Shown in pieces: positions 36,942 through 48,265 of a stretch of 64,000 nucleotides of DNA; the stretch's first letter is position 1; every line of letters starts with the position of its first letter. The notes under the pieces were generated by a model. That model ran no database searches and was not told the DNA's origin. It saw nothing but the letters and a program-made list of their open reading frames with translations. The stretch covers positions 62,001-126,000 of the forward strand of contig JBFWRV010000002.1 of NCBI GenBank assembly GCA_050248715.1. Reading direction: 5' to 3'. The DNA is from AWTP1-13 sp050248715. Lineage in GTDB: Bacteria; Pseudomonadota; Alphaproteobacteria; Rhizobiales; Hyphomicrobiaceae. The translations under genes and the position numbers were made by a program.

Positions 36942-37373
36942 TCAGGGCGCGCTCCGCACCTTGCGCTGCACGCGCTCGTCGAAGCGCGCCACGTTGACGA
37001 CGACGCGCTCGTGCGTGCCCTCGCCGATCGCATCGCGCTCGTCGCGGGCCGCGACGCGGAAGCTAATGGTGCGACCCTCGACGGCCACAACCTCTGCGGC
37101 CGCCGTCACTGTGAGCCCGACCGGCGTCGCCGCAAAATGCCGCACGTCGAGGCGTATGCCGAGACTTTGATATCCGGCCGGCAGCAGATGCTCCACTGCC
37201 GCGAGGGCTGCGGCCTCGATCACGTTGATCATCACCGGCGTCGCCAACACGGCGATGCGACCCGAGCCAACGCGCGGCGCGGTGTGCTCCGCCGCCACCA
37301 CAAGGCTCGCCGTGCCCGTGAGGTCCGGCCGGACGTTCGAGAGGTCGAGCTTTGGAGACACCATGCCGATCAT
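36942..37373 (-). CDS. FlK-like (fluoroacetyl-CoA thioesterase family) hotdog protein
   Basis: The protein has 143 residues from ATG 37373, which overlaps the ppk2 stop as ATGA, so translation is coupled. The fold is a hotdog of the FlK type: VVAAEHTAPRVGSGRIAVLA, then TPVMINVIEAAALAAVEHLL and GIRLDVRHFAATPVGLTVT with HFAAT near the active site, and RVVVNVARFDERVQRK at the end. Relatives hydrolyse small acyl-CoAs such as fluoroacetyl- or succinyl-CoA. The context with polyphosphate kinase is unexplained. Confidence 0.85.
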   Translation of the reverse strand: MIGMVSPKLDLSNVRPDLTGTASLVVAAEHTAPRVGSGRIAVLATPVMINVIEAAALAAVEHLLPAGYQSLGIRLDVRHFAATPVGLTVTAAAEVVAVEGRTISFRVAARDERDAIGEGTHERVVVNVARFDERVQRKVRSAP

Positions 37374-38185
37374 TCCACCTTGAAGTCCTTCGGGTCCCAG
37401 TCCGGCTTCGGATACTGCGGCTCCATCGCCTCCAGGGTCTCGCGCACGATCGCGGCGACGGCCGCGTTGCGCGCCCATTTGCGGTCGGCCGGAATGACAT
37501 GCCAGGGCGCATGCGCAGTGGAGCACCGGTTGAGCATGATCTCATAGGCCTTCTGGTATTCGTTCCATAGCTTGCGGTCTTCGAGATCGCCAGGATTGAA
37601 CTTCCAACGGCTCTTGGGCTCGTCGAGGCGGTCCTGCAGGCGCTCGCCCTGCTCCTTCTTCGAGATGTGCAGCATGAACTTGAGGATCGTGGTGCCGTTC
37701 TCGGTCAGCATGCGCTCGAAGTCGTTGATCTGCGCGTAGCGCTGCTCGATCGCCTCCGCCGGCGCCAGCTTGCGCACCCGGCCCACCAGGACGTCCTCGT
37801 AGTGCGAACGGTTGAAGATGCCGATGTAGCCGCGCCGCGGGCACGCGAGATGCGCCCGCCACAGGAAATCGCGTGCCAACTCCTCCTTGCTCGGCTGCCC
37901 GAAGGCCGTGACGATGACGCCCAGCGGCCCCGTCTCGTTGAACACGTGTCGCACTGTGCCGTCCTTGCCGGCGGTATCGATTCCCTGCAGCACGACCAGA
38001 AGTGCCCGCCTGCCCTCCGCGAACAGCGCATCCTGCAGGACGTTGATGGCCTTGCCATCGGCCCTGCTCTGCTCCTCCGCGGCCGCCCGATCCGGAAACG
38101 CCGACGCATCCGCAGCATCGCGCTTGGCAAGCTGCACCCGTTTCCCCGGGGCGATGCGGAACCGAGCGGCGAGTGATTTCGGCAT
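37370..38185 (-). CDS. ppk2: Polyphosphate kinase 2 (polyphosphate:nucleotide phosphotransferase)
   Basis: The 271 residues belong to PPK2. The Walker A region reads LQGIDTAGKDGTVRHVF (about 80-96), Walker B is FNRSHYEDVL and the lid region includes ISKKEQGERLQDRLDEP. The sequence best fits the PPK2 class with short N-terminus that phosphorylates AMP or ADP using polyphosphate; class assignment is tentative. Start ATG 38185 is preferred over an upstream codon at 38221. Part of this gene (37607-37705) has been copied to 35767-35865. Confidence 0.92.
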   Translation of the reverse strand: MPKSLAARFRIAPGKRVQLAKRDAADASAFPDRAAAEEQSRADGKAINVLQDALFAEGRRALLVVLQGIDTAGKDGTVRHVFNETGPLGVIVTAFGQPSKEELARDFLWRAHLACPRRGYIGIFNRSHYEDVLVGRVRKLAPAEAIEQRYAQINDFERMLTENGTTILKFMLHISKKEQGERLQDRLDEPKSRWKFNPGDLEDRKLWNEYQKAYEIMLNRCSTAHAPWHVIPADRKWARNAAVAAIVRETLEAMEPQYPKPDWDPKDFKVE

Positions 38186-38243
38186 GGGACTTCCCCGTCG
38201 CTTTGGCGCGCAGCGCGTCACCGATGCTCCGCCGCGATGCCCG

Positions 38244-38711
38244 CTAGGCGCTGATGTCCAGCCCGCGCAGGAGGGCCTGCAGGATCGGACGCTGCCCTTT
38301 CAGCATTTTGCGGGAGGCCTCGTCCAGCGCGAACCACTGGACCCGGTCGATCTCGGGCACCTCGCGCCTGCGGCCCGACCGGGGCGGCCATTCCAAAGTG
38401 AATGTATTGCTCTTCAGGCGCGCCGGATCGAACTCGCCCTCGATCGCCCACACATCAACCGTCTTGGCCGACGACTGCCGAAACGCGCCGAGCGCCACCG
38501 CCTCGCCTTCCGGCTGCGCGCCGGTTTCCTCCGCGAACTCGCGCCTCGCCGCTGCCAGCGCGTCCTCGCCCGGCTCGTAGACACCCTTCGGGATGCTCCA
38601 GGCACCTTCGTCTTTCTTCGCCCAGAACGGCCCGCCCGGATGCGCCAGCAGCACCTCGATGGCGCCACGCCGGCGCCGAAAGAGCAGAATGCCTGCGCTG
38701 CGTTGGGACAT
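38244..38711 (-). CDS. Nudix hydrolase
   Basis: The protein has 155 residues from ATG 38711. The Nudix box GVYEPGEDALAAARREFAEE continues into TGA (GX5EX7REUXEEXGU satisfied). SAGILLFRRRRGAIEVLLAHPGG at the start and the downstream VDVWAIEGEFDPARL match the diadenosine-polyphosphate/NTP-hydrolase-type MutT group. Nudix enzymes clear toxic nucleotides, and the closeness to ppk2 may be coincidental. Its start lies at the end of the toxin remnant. Confidence 0.92.
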   Translation of the reverse strand: MSQRSAGILLFRRRRGAIEVLLAHPGGPFWAKKDEGAWSIPKGVYEPGEDALAAARREFAEETGAQPEGEAVALGAFRQSSAKTVDVWAIEGEFDPARLKSNTFTLEWPPRSGRRREVPEIDRVQWFALDEASRKMLKGQRPILQALLRGLDISA

Positions 38712-38716
38712 GCAGA

Positions 38717-38976
38717 CTATTGGCCTACCAGGCGATCGTAGTCGGCGTGTGAGCCGATCCAAAACCACTGGAAGCCGTCCTTGCCTTCGACAGCGGGTGC
38801 CCTGTGGCGTCGACCGACGCACACCGACCAAAGCTCACCGCTGACGCGCTTGAAATGCAGAGAGGGATGTTTCGGGTCCTGCTTGAGCAGCGCGAAGTTT
38901 TTGTCGGCCAGCTCGCGAACATGGGTCGGCAAGGCGTCATAGACTGGCTGAATCTCGGATCTTTGTAGTGCCGCAT
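38717..38976 (-). pseudogene. RelE/ParE-type toxin, frameshifted
   Basis: Two frames together encode one toxin. ATG 38976 starts MRHYKDPRFSQS; one base is missing near 38932-38934, and the neighbouring frame continues YDALPTHVRELADKNFALLK, PKHPSLHFKRVSGELWSV and FQWFWIGSHADYDRLV. These are the conserved parts of a RelE-like toxin of about 85 residues. The antitoxin gene lies 12 bases upstream and is intact. A TTG-initiated 71-residue remnant lacks the first strand. The toxin is probably inactive unless the shift is an assembly error. Confidence 0.75.
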
Positions 38977-38988
38977 GAAGGCACCGGC

Positions 38989-39189
38989 TCAGAATTCTTC
39001 TCTCCGGCCGGTGCCGTGGTTAGCCCGCGACTCTTCTATCATCTTGTCGAGCTTGCCGGCCCTGGCATCGCGCTCAATCTTCGCGTCAAACACGCGCGCA
39101 TCAAACTCCTCGAACCATTCGCGGAACCTGGCGAGGTCCTCGGCGGACAGCTGCTCGACGGCCTTCTCGATGTCTTCGATCTTGGTCAT
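38989..39189 (-). CDS. Type II antitoxin paired with the RelE/ParE-like toxin
   Basis: The protein has 66 residues from ATG 39189. It is acidic and helical: KIEDIEKAVEQLSAEDLARF, then REWFEEFDARVFDAKIERD and AGKLDKMIEESRANH. This pattern is typical of short antitoxins that precede HigB/RelE-like toxins lacking a separate DNA-binding domain, where binding often covers the toxin. The toxin start follows 12 bases after its stop. Its retention alongside a broken toxin suggests a relaxed module. Confidence 0.75.
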   Translation of the reverse strand: MTKIEDIEKAVEQLSAEDLARFREWFEEFDARVFDAKIERDARAGKLDKMIEESRANHGTGRREEF

Positions 39190-39242
39190 GGCCACAGCCT
39201 ATCACAAAGATGCACGCTGTGGCGCGCACTCAGACCATAGGG

Positions 39243-40385
39243 CTATCGGGCCTGGCCCTTCTCCTGAGCCTTGATCTCCTCGAACCTCGACCGGGCGCGC
39301 GCGAACTTCTCGTTGAACAGCCACATGGCCTCGAGGATCTCGCGGAACGTCGCAGAGGTCCTCGCGCGGTCCGCCTTGCCGAAGGTGAACATGGAGTTGT
39401 TGCGCAGGTAGCCCATGATCCGCGCGTCCGAGATGCGATAGGCCTCGAAGTTGCCGGAGGCGAGTGCCGAGCGCGTCGGCGAGGGGATGATCTGGATGAG
39501 CTGGAACACCTTCATCTGATCGATCTCGTCAGGCAGCATCTTCGTGATCGCCGGGATCCGCGCGAACAGGTCGGCATGCGCGTTCATCAGCCCGTTGCGC
39601 ACGGCGGTCCAATGGTTGTAGCGCTGATCGCCGTTGCCGATGCGCGCCGTCTCCTTGTCGTCGCGGGCGGCCACCGCGGGATCGACCGCCGCAACCCTGG
39701 GCTTGAGCGCCGCCCATGCCGCGCGCCCCCTCCGATCCTCTGCCACGCCCGTCTGCAGACTTCCCTTGTAGATATTGGAGCGGGCATTGCCGATGTTCTG
39801 GTTGCCGTTGGTCTCGGCGAAGAACAGCCCGAGGCTGATGCGGCCAGCGGCATCCACGGTGGCGGCATCGAGGCGCTTGGCGCGCGCGATCGCCCGACCC
39901 AGGTCGGCGACATCCTTGAAGGGGGTGTCGGAGGCCTGCGCACCAGCGGGCGGCGCCTGCATGATCTTGAAGAGCGCCGCGTACTCCTCGATCAGCGGCT
40001 CGATGCCGGCCTCGAAGTAGGCTGGCGGCACACCGAACCTGTTCGGCGGCCCGATGCGCGAGGGGAGGGCGTCGGTGAGGTCCTTGTAGGTAGACATGAC
40101 CTTGAGGCGCGCGAGGTACACCGCCTGCCCCGGCAGGTTGGGCAGCTTCTGCTTGCCGTCGATCTGTGCGCGCCGCTGCGCCAGGACGGTGCGGAACTCG
40201 CGCAGCGCCTTGTCGTAGGCGGCGACGGCCGATGCTTGCTCTTTGGTGAGGGCAGCGGGCTGGGCGGTGGCGGACGTTGCAATGCCGCCTCCCGCAATGT
40301 CGAGCACAATCAGAGTCGCCGCGAGGGCGGCGAAGAACAAGACTGGTGGAATTGCGAGCATGACCCCGAGCATAGCATGTGCCAC
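39243..40385 (-). CDS. Secreted or membrane-anchored protein of unknown function
   Basis: The protein has 380 residues if initiated at GTG 40385; ATG 40373 and ATG 40361 are alternatives. Residues 5-30 form a hydrophobic helix (MLGVMLAIPPVLFFAALAAT). The rest is soluble and largely helical, with the notable segment LFFAETNGNQNIGNARSNIY then KGSLQTG near the middle, which resembles the Glu-centred active-site loop of lysozyme-like enzymes, but I could not extend the match. The C-terminus is basic and charged (FNEKFARARSRFEEIKAQEK). A periplasmic enzyme is possible; no function can be assigned. Confidence 0.6.
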   Translation of the reverse strand: MAHAMLGVMLAIPPVLFFAALAATLIVLDIAGGGIATSATAQPAALTKEQASAVAAYDKALREFRTVLAQRRAQIDGKQKLPNLPGQAVYLARLKVMSTYKDLTDALPSRIGPPNRFGVPPAYFEAGIEPLIEEYAALFKIMQAPPAGAQASDTPFKDVADLGRAIARAKRLDAATVDAAGRISLGLFFAETNGNQNIGNARSNIYKGSLQTGVAEDRRGRAAWAALKPRVAAVDPAVAARDDKETARIGNGDQRYNHWTAVRNGLMNAHADLFARIPAITKMLPDEIDQMKVFQLIQIIPSPTRSALASGNFEAYRISDARIMGYLRNNSMFTFGKADRARTSATFREILEAMWLFNEKFARARSRFEEIKAQEKGQAR

Positions 40386-40406
40386 CGCGCTTCTCCCGCG
40401 CTGATG

Positions 40407-40440
40407 GCCGGGATCCTCGGCCCAAGGCCGAGGATGACCG
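40407..40440. repeat. CCTCGG palindrome, copy 1
   Basis: GGATCCTCGGCCCAAGGCCG then AGGATGACC forms a hairpin. A nearly identical copy lies at 40929 and a related form at 40551; together they bracket the GIY-YIG remnant. Confidence 0.75.
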
Positions 40441-40550
40441 TTGAGCTTGAGGCGCGCGATGGCGCCAGCTCAGCCAGTGTTGCCGATCAAATTGTCATGG
40501 CGTGCCGCACGGACTTCGACATGCTCCATAGGCGCGACGGAACCAAGAGT

Positions 40551-40580
40551 GTCATCCTCGGGCTTGTCCCGAGGATCCAT
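40551..40580. repeat. CCTCGG palindrome, copy 2
   Basis: GTCATCCTCGGGCTTGTCCC then GAGGATCCATC has arms ATCCTCGGG and CCCGAGGAT with a short loop, about 38 bases upstream of the GIY-YIG start codon. Confidence 0.75.
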
Positions 40581-40617
40581 CCCGCCGCATGCTCCGAACG
40601 CTCAGGGTGTGCAAACC

Positions 40618-40958
40618 ATGCGCAGCTATTGGACCTACATCCTCGCCAGCAAGCCCCATGGAACGCTCTACATTGGCGTCACCAACGACTGATCCATCGC
40701 GTCGAGCAGCATCGCGCCGGCAAGGGTTCAGAGTTCACCCGCAAATATGGCGTGCACCTGCTCGTCTGGTTTGAAGAATTCGCCGACGTACGCCAAGCCA
40801 TCCAGCGCGAGAAGACGCTCAAGCACTACACCCGCGCCTGGAAGATCAACCTGATCGACCGCACCAACCCGCATTGGTCCGACCTGTATCCCACGCTGCC
40901 CGGCGTTGCGCCTGTTCCCGCGCGGAGGCCTGGATCCTCGGCACAAGGCCGAGGATGA
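40618..40958 (+). pseudogene. GIY-YIG nuclease-domain gene, frameshifted
   Basis: ATG 40618 starts MRSYWTYILASKPHGTLYIG then VTND and an immediate stop. One base later the neighbouring frame continues LIHRVEQHRAGKGSEFTRKY, GVHLLVWFEEFADVRQAIQR and EKTLKHYTRAWKINLIDRTN, as expected of an intact YhbQ/UPF0213-type GIY-YIG protein of about 95 residues. A missing C in GAC(C)TGATCC restores the frame. The tail ends in the CCTCGG palindrome at 40929. Such genes often accompany palindromic repeats in alphaproteobacteria. Confidence 0.8.
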
Positions 40959-40961
40959 CCG
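40929..40961. repeat. CCTCGG palindrome, copy 3
   Basis: TGGATCCTCGGCACAAGGCC then GAGGATGACCG is nearly identical to copy 1, including the following GTTGAGC. It provides the terminal codons and stop of the GIY-YIG frame. Confidence 0.75.
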
Positions 40962-41045
40962 TTGAGCGTGCGGATCGCAGTGGGGTGTCATCCGGCGCGC
41001 TGGGGCAACGATCTGCTCACCCTGCCGCCCTGCCAACCTTTGCGG

Positions 41046-41321
41046 TTAGCGCTTCTGCTCGCGCAGAACCTCGCGCATTGCGTCGCCGACGATGGTGGGT
41101 AGGTCCTTGCGCAGGCTGGTGACATCAGCCTTCACGCCGCGAATTTCGGCCTCGACCTTGTCGAGCCGAGCATCGACCGTGTCGAAGCGCTGGTCGGTCT
41201 GCTCCTGAAACCCCAGCAGGTCGCGGTGCACGGCCTGCACCTGCTGCGTCAGGAAGCCAAAGCCACCTTCCAACTCGCCGACGCGCCGCTTCAAATCGCG
41301 AATTTCCGCCTCGACATCCAT
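41046..41321 (-). CDS. Hypothetical coiled-coil protein (91 aa)
   Basis: The protein has 91 residues from ATG 41321. Nearly all of it is a heptad-patterned helix (DVEAEIRDLKRRVGELEGGF and VDARLDKVEAEIRGVKADVT), resembling the t-SNARE/DUF1640-like short coiled coils common as phage or regulatory accessory proteins. No cysteine, signal or membrane segment is present. Its role is unknown. It lies in a region rich in small genes and palindromes. Confidence 0.5.
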   Translation of the reverse strand: MDVEAEIRDLKRRVGELEGGFGFLTQQVQAVHRDLLGFQEQTDQRFDTVDARLDKVEAEIRGVKADVTSLRKDLPTIVGDAMREVLREQKR

Positions 41322-41656
41322 CGCCGCCCTCGCTCCTGCCATACAGGAACATTAGCAGAACAGACTTGGCAGTGCAAGTTGGGGTTCGATCTCGTCGCAG
41401 CCTTCGCAGTGGGGCTGCCCCTCAACCTGGCCCTCTCCCCGCTAGCGGGGAGAGGGAAGCCAGACCCTGCTCCGCCGCCTGCCGCGTCCCCCGCCCTGCG
41501 TTAGCCGACGACCCGGTAACTGCTTCAGGTATTGCCCGGCGCAGCCCTGCTTGACCTCGGCTGCCCCTGCTGTTCCCTCGAAAACAGACGGCCGCCGCCG
41601 CTCCTCTATCCTGCCGCACGGACGGCGGATGGCGTCGTGATGCAGGAGAGAGGGGC
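41322..41656. other. Intergenic region, 335 bp, with GC palindrome
   Basis: The spacer contains one perfect-looking hairpin, CCCTCTCCCCGC and GCGGGGAGAGGG separated by TA (41438-41463), of the same general type as the palindromes inside uvrA and before dctP. No gene is apparent in the rest. Confidence 0.5.
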
Positions 41657-42010
41657 ATGCCCGTGAAGCGCATTTTCGACTGGTTGCTTGTCGACCAGCT
41701 CTTCCACAAGACCGAACGCGGCGAGACGATCTTCTCTCCCTATGGCGTGGCCGCGGGCGGCTATCGCGTACCGCCCGAGCGCCAGGCGAGCGTGCGATCC
41801 GGCGTGCGGCGGCTGGCCCTCTTCTCGCTGACCGCGACCATGGCCCTCGTCGTGCTCCTGCCCCGTCTGGTCGAGTGGTGGTGGGATATCGTTCTGCCGC
41901 TTGGCTGGTTCATTGGCTATGCCCTGCTCGCATTCCTCGTCACCTTCGCCATCATCATTCATGTTCTGAAGCGATTGACGGTGGGCCTCGAGCCTGCCGC
42001 GCGTAGCTGA
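41657..42010 (+). CDS. Hypothetical protein with two transmembrane helices
   Basis: The protein has 117 residues from ATG 41657 (AGGAGAG lies about 12 bases upstream). Two hydrophobic helices (RLALFSLTATMALVVLLPRL and WFIGYALLAFLVTFAIIIHV) follow a 45-residue amphipathic, probably cytosolic N-terminus with FSPYGVAAGGYRVP. I do not recognise a family. It is convergent with hicA. Confidence 0.6.
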   Translation: MPVKRIFDWLLVDQLFHKTERGETIFSPYGVAAGGYRVPPERQASVRSGVRRLALFSLTATMALVVLLPRLVEWWWDIVLPLGWFIGYALLAFLVTFAIIIHVLKRLTVGLEPAARS

Positions 42011-42087
42011 CGGTCCCGCAGCCAGCTCTCCTGCCTGCCGCTTCCCCCAGCACACGTTGGTACGCCAACCCTAGTGCGCGTTGCGGC

Positions 42088-42300
42088 TCAAATATCATCA
42101 GGCTTCAGGCCCGTTCGCTTGGCGATGCGTGCCAGCATGGCCGGACCGAGTTCCTCGTGATCGTGAAAGGCAAACACCACATCGGGCCAGCCGTCGCGCG
42201 ACAGCGTGCGATGCGACCCGGATTGCCTCTTAACGACCCACCCTGCCCGCAGCAGCGCCGCCAGCTCGCGGCGCGCCTTGGTCGCGGGAAAGCGGCTCAT
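42088..42300 (-). CDS. hicA: HicA-type mRNA interferase toxin
   Basis: The protein has 70 residues from ATG 42300. The dsRBD-like fold is recognisable: KARRELAALLRAGWVVKRQS and GSHRTLSRDGWPDVVFAFHD, with the catalytic His in GSHRTL, ending in KRTGLKPDDI. HicA cleaves mRNA and is neutralised by HicB, encoded directly upstream with a 4-base overlap. The order hicB-hicA here is the reverse of the most common one. Confidence 0.88.
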   Translation of the reverse strand: MSRFPATKARRELAALLRAGWVVKRQSGSHRTLSRDGWPDVVFAFHDHEELGPAMLARIAKRTGLKPDDI

Positions 42301-42503
42301 TCCGCCGCGACGGAAATGGAGAGATCAACGGGCCGCGCTTCGCCATGCTCAAGCTGCTCAGCGAGCACGCGGAGCGCGAGCGCCTGCGCCCTGACCATCG
42401 CCTCCTCGCGCGTGGCGCCGTAGGCCAGCACACCCGCGAGTTCCGGCACCTCCGCGATCCAGCGGCCGTCGTCTTCCTGCTCGGTTTCAATGGTCAGGTT
42501 CAT
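42297..42503 (-). CDS. hicB: HicB-type antitoxin
   Basis: The protein has 68 residues from ATG 42503; an upstream in-frame codon at 42521 gives a less typical start. The partial RNase-H fold reads TIETEQEDDGRWIAEVPELAG then VLAYGATREEAMVRAQALAL. It lacks the C-terminal ribbon-helix-helix present in longer HicB proteins, as in many short-form antitoxins. Its stop overlaps the hicA start (ATGA), so the two are translated together. Confidence 0.85.
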   Translation of the reverse strand: MNLTIETEQEDDGRWIAEVPELAGVLAYGATREEAMVRAQALALRVLAEQLEHGEARPVDLSISVAAE

Positions 42504-42543
42504 GATCAAAAACCATACCACACTTGGTCTATGGACGCCTCAT

Positions 42544-45693
<3,150 letters not shown>

Positions 45694-45813
45694 GGGCCTG
45701 GGTCTAACCCAAACGTCGGGGGCCAGCAAATGGCAGCTCGGGCGCGTGTGGACGGCGCCTGGATGCCCAATCTACGGGTATCTCTGGCGTCAGGAGGCGT
45801 CAGCTGCGGTCGC

Positions 45814-47022
45814 TCAAGCGCTGCCGCCTACCTTCCTCAGCTCACCCGGCATGGCCTTGCCGAAGCGGTCGCGGAACGCTGCCGTCTCGATCTCCTCCAG
45901 CAGGGTCTCGCCCGACATCACCCCGGCTTTCCAGGCCTCCTGCTCGGCGTGGTGGCCCTGGAACTCCGGCATCACCTCCTTGGCAAACAGCTCCAGCGAC
46001 TCGCAGATGTGCTCGTGGCTGTTCTTGCCGGCCTGGTTGAGCAAAATCACCTGGTCGATGTGCGAGGTCTCGAACTTGGCGAGCTTGCGACGGATGGTCT
46101 CCGGCGAGCCGATGAGACCGCCCCGCAGGGCCGCCTCCTGGGCATCCGGGTTGGCGCGCTTCCAAGCGTTGTACTCGTCCCACATGTTGACGGCGCCGGG
46201 CGCGGGCCGCTTGCGGTCCCTGGAGGCGCCGTAGAAGCGCAAGGCGAACTGAAAGAACGTCGCCCCGTCCGCGCGCCGCCTGGCTTCCTCGTCGGTCTTG
46301 GCGCACATGAAGAAGCTGACGAGTGCAATGTTGGGATTGATCTCATAGTCGGCGAGCTTCGTCAGCCGCTTGGTGATGGCGTTGTAGTAGGCGTGCACCC
46401 AGGCATGCGCGGCATCGGCGCTGACGAACTGGAAGCCGAGCGCCCCCATGCCGCAGCGCCCCGCGCGCTCGATCGTGTCGAGCTGCGAGCAGGCCATCCA
46501 GATCGGCGGGTGCGGCTTCTGCAGGGGCTTGGGCACCACGTTGCGCAGGGGCATGTCGAAATACTTTCCGTGATGCTCGCTGCCGCCCGGCTTGAACATC
46601 GGGAAAATGGCCTGCACCGCCTCGTCGAAAACCTCGCGCTTGTCCTCCATGCTGCGGCCGAACGGCTCGAGCTCGGTGATGGAAGCACTCTCTCCCATGC
46701 CGAATTCGACGCGCCCATTGCTTAGAAGGTCGAGCACGGCCACCCGTTCGGCGACACGGGCCGGATGGTTGGTAGTGACCTGGAAGATGCCGTGTCCCAG
46801 GCGGATATTCCTGGTGCGCTGGCTGGCGGCAGCGAGAAAGGACTCAGGTGACGGGCAGTGGGAGTATTCCTCGAGGAAATGGTGCTCGACCATCCAGGCG
46901 TAGTCGTAGCCGGTGCGGTCTGCCAGCTCCACCTGCGTCAGAGCGTCCTGATAGAGCTTCAGCTCGCCGTTCTCCGTCCAGGGTCGCGGCAGCTGCAGCT
47001 CATAAAAAATGCCGAACTTCAT
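45814..47022 (-). CDS. LLM-class flavin-dependent oxidoreductase (luciferase-like)
   Basis: The protein has 402 residues from ATG 47022; the longer frame from 47211 adds non-homologous codons overlapping a rightward gene. The bacterial-luciferase TIM barrel begins MKFGIFYELQLPRPW, followed by YDYAWMVEHHFLEEYSHCPS, RLGHGIFQVTTNHPARVAER and GRVEFGMGESASITELEPFG. This fits F420-independent, FMN-dependent LLM enzymes of the alkanal-monooxygenase-like group found next to acyl-CoA or sulfur genes. The substrate is unknown. The FMN would come from a separate reductase. Confidence 0.9.
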   Translation of the reverse strand: MKFGIFYELQLPRPWTENGELKLYQDALTQVELADRTGYDYAWMVEHHFLEEYSHCPSPESFLAAASQRTRNIRLGHGIFQVTTNHPARVAERVAVLDLLSNGRVEFGMGESASITELEPFGRSMEDKREVFDEAVQAIFPMFKPGGSEHHGKYFDMPLRNVVPKPLQKPHPPIWMACSQLDTIERAGRCGMGALGFQFVSADAAHAWVHAYYNAITKRLTKLADYEINPNIALVSFFMCAKTDEEARRRADGATFFQFALRFYGASRDRKRPAPGAVNMWDEYNAWKRANPDAQEAALRGGLIGSPETIRRKLAKFETSHIDQVILLNQAGKNSHEHICESLELFAKEVMPEFQGHHAEQEAWKAGVMSGETLLEEIETAAFRDRFGKAMPGELRKVGGSA

Positions 47023-47183
47023 CGTGGCCTCCCGGCTGGCTCCCGCACGCATACTAAAGGCCAGGGCAGCATCTTTGCCAGCCGGCAGGTGTCCGACCAC
47101 TGCAAAGGCCACGTTTATCGTCGCAATTCGGGCGTATTCGTCTGGCCTACGGCACCTGGGGATCGGGGACGAGGGATCACAGT

Positions 47184-47912
47184 ATGCGTTCGGCCCGCAG
47201 TACGGCCGCAATCACCCTGGCAATTCTGCTGGCCGGCATGTTCCTCCCGCTTGGGGCGGCGCGTGCACAGGGCGGCGGCCGCGACAGCATCCAACTCGCC
47301 GGACGCACGGCGCAATGCAAGGGTGTGCGGATCGCCAACGACAATCACCTGCCGAGCGAAGGCGCCGCCGCGCCCGGCGTCCTGCTGCTCAACCCCAGGC
47401 TCCTCAATCGCCTGCCCCAGGTCGTGCGCCTGTTCGTCTTCAGCCACGAATGCGGTCATCATCATGTCGGCGGCAGCGAGCTTGGGGCCGATTGCTGGGC
47501 CGTCAGGCGGGGGGTCCGGGAAGGGTGGCTCGACGCCAAAGGCCTGAGCCAGGTTTGCCAGTCCTTCGATGACGCGCCTCCGACGGCGACGCATCCCTCC
47601 GGCCGCAAGCGCTGCAGCAATCTCGACAAGTGCTTCGCGACCGCCGTCGCCCAGCTTCAGGCGAGCAAGACTGCAACAGCGGCTCAGGCTGCCGCTCCGG
47701 CTGCGACGCCGACAGCGGGCCCGCCCGAGGAAAGGAGGGTCGCAAGCGCGCCCTCCGGCGCGGCCCCTTCGGACGCGCCACCCCGGCTCGTCAGCGGACC
47801 GAGGCTCCTTGCCACCGGCACTGTGCGCCACCTCTGGGACGCGGCGGTCTGCGAGGAGCACGATCGCAAGCAGGGCCAGGGCAAACCGTCCAAGTCCGCC
47901 GCCTGTCCCTAG
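47184..47912 (+). CDS. Secreted protein with HExxH zinc-metallopeptidase-like motif
   Basis: The protein has 242 residues. A signal peptide (TAAITLAILLAGMFLPLGAA, cleavage near ARA-Q) leads into a domain with FSHECGHHHVGG, an HExxH zinc motif, followed by a plausible third ligand in ADCWAVRRG about 20 residues later, and paired cysteines (QVCQSF, RCSNLDKC). The last 80 residues are Ala/Pro-rich. I recognise this arrangement from small alphaproteobacterial secreted proteins annotated only as hypothetical. It is divergent from the LLM gene. Confidence 0.65.
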   Translation: MRSARSTAAITLAILLAGMFLPLGAARAQGGGRDSIQLAGRTAQCKGVRIANDNHLPSEGAAAPGVLLLNPRLLNRLPQVVRLFVFSHECGHHHVGGSELGADCWAVRRGVREGWLDAKGLSQVCQSFDDAPPTATHPSGRKRCSNLDKCFATAVAQLQASKTATAAQAAAPAATPTAGPPEERRVASAPSGAAPSDAPPRLVSGPRLLATGTVRHLWDAAVCEEHDRKQGQGKPSKSAACP

Positions 47913-48103
47913 CCGCGGATGCTCTGCACCCCGGCCCGCATGCGCCGAACCGAAAGAATCGCCCTCTTTATGGGCACCGCAGTCATGTGACATTTCTGAC
48001 TTATCAACAGATACACGCCCGCTCCACGCACCCCGCTTTTGCGCAATCAAACGATCTGCGCCTTACTGCGTTGTGTATGACTTGTTAGGCGGAGGAAGTA
48101 ACC

Positions 48104-48226
48104 GTGAAGAGCAAGATCGCAGTCGTCACCATCCTGTGTGCCCTCGTCGCGCTCACTGCTTGCCGGCGTGAGGAATATGCCCCGCTGAAGCTCGGCGGTC
48201 CCACAACGCAGCAGCCGGCGCGCTAG
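48104..48226 (+). CDS. Very short lipoprotein (40 aa)
   Basis: GTG 48104 to TAG 48226 encodes MKSKIAVVTILCALVALTAC followed by REEYAPLKLGGPTTQQPAR after one further Arg. The first 20 residues are a lipoprotein signal with lipobox LTAC (cysteine at 20), and the mature peptide would be about 21 residues. A near-ideal GGAGGA lies 8 bases upstream (48091-48096). A strong hairpin follows about 40 bases after the stop. The short size and clear signals suggest a real gene of the entericidin-like kind, though not homologous by sight. Confidence 0.6.
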   Translation: MKSKIAVVTILCALVALTACRREEYAPLKLGGPTTQQPAR

Positions 48227-48265
48227 CGTCTGCGGCCTGCTTCTCTCTGCCGGGCAATCTCTCCT

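Noticed and set aside
47115..48050. 311-codon minus-strand frame
   Set aside because: Antisense to the HExxH secreted protein gene, which has a signal peptide and zinc motif.
48061..48100. Short tRNA-like fold before the mini-lipoprotein gene
   Set aside because: No acceptor stem or TTC loop can be matched; only a ribosome-binding site is evident.
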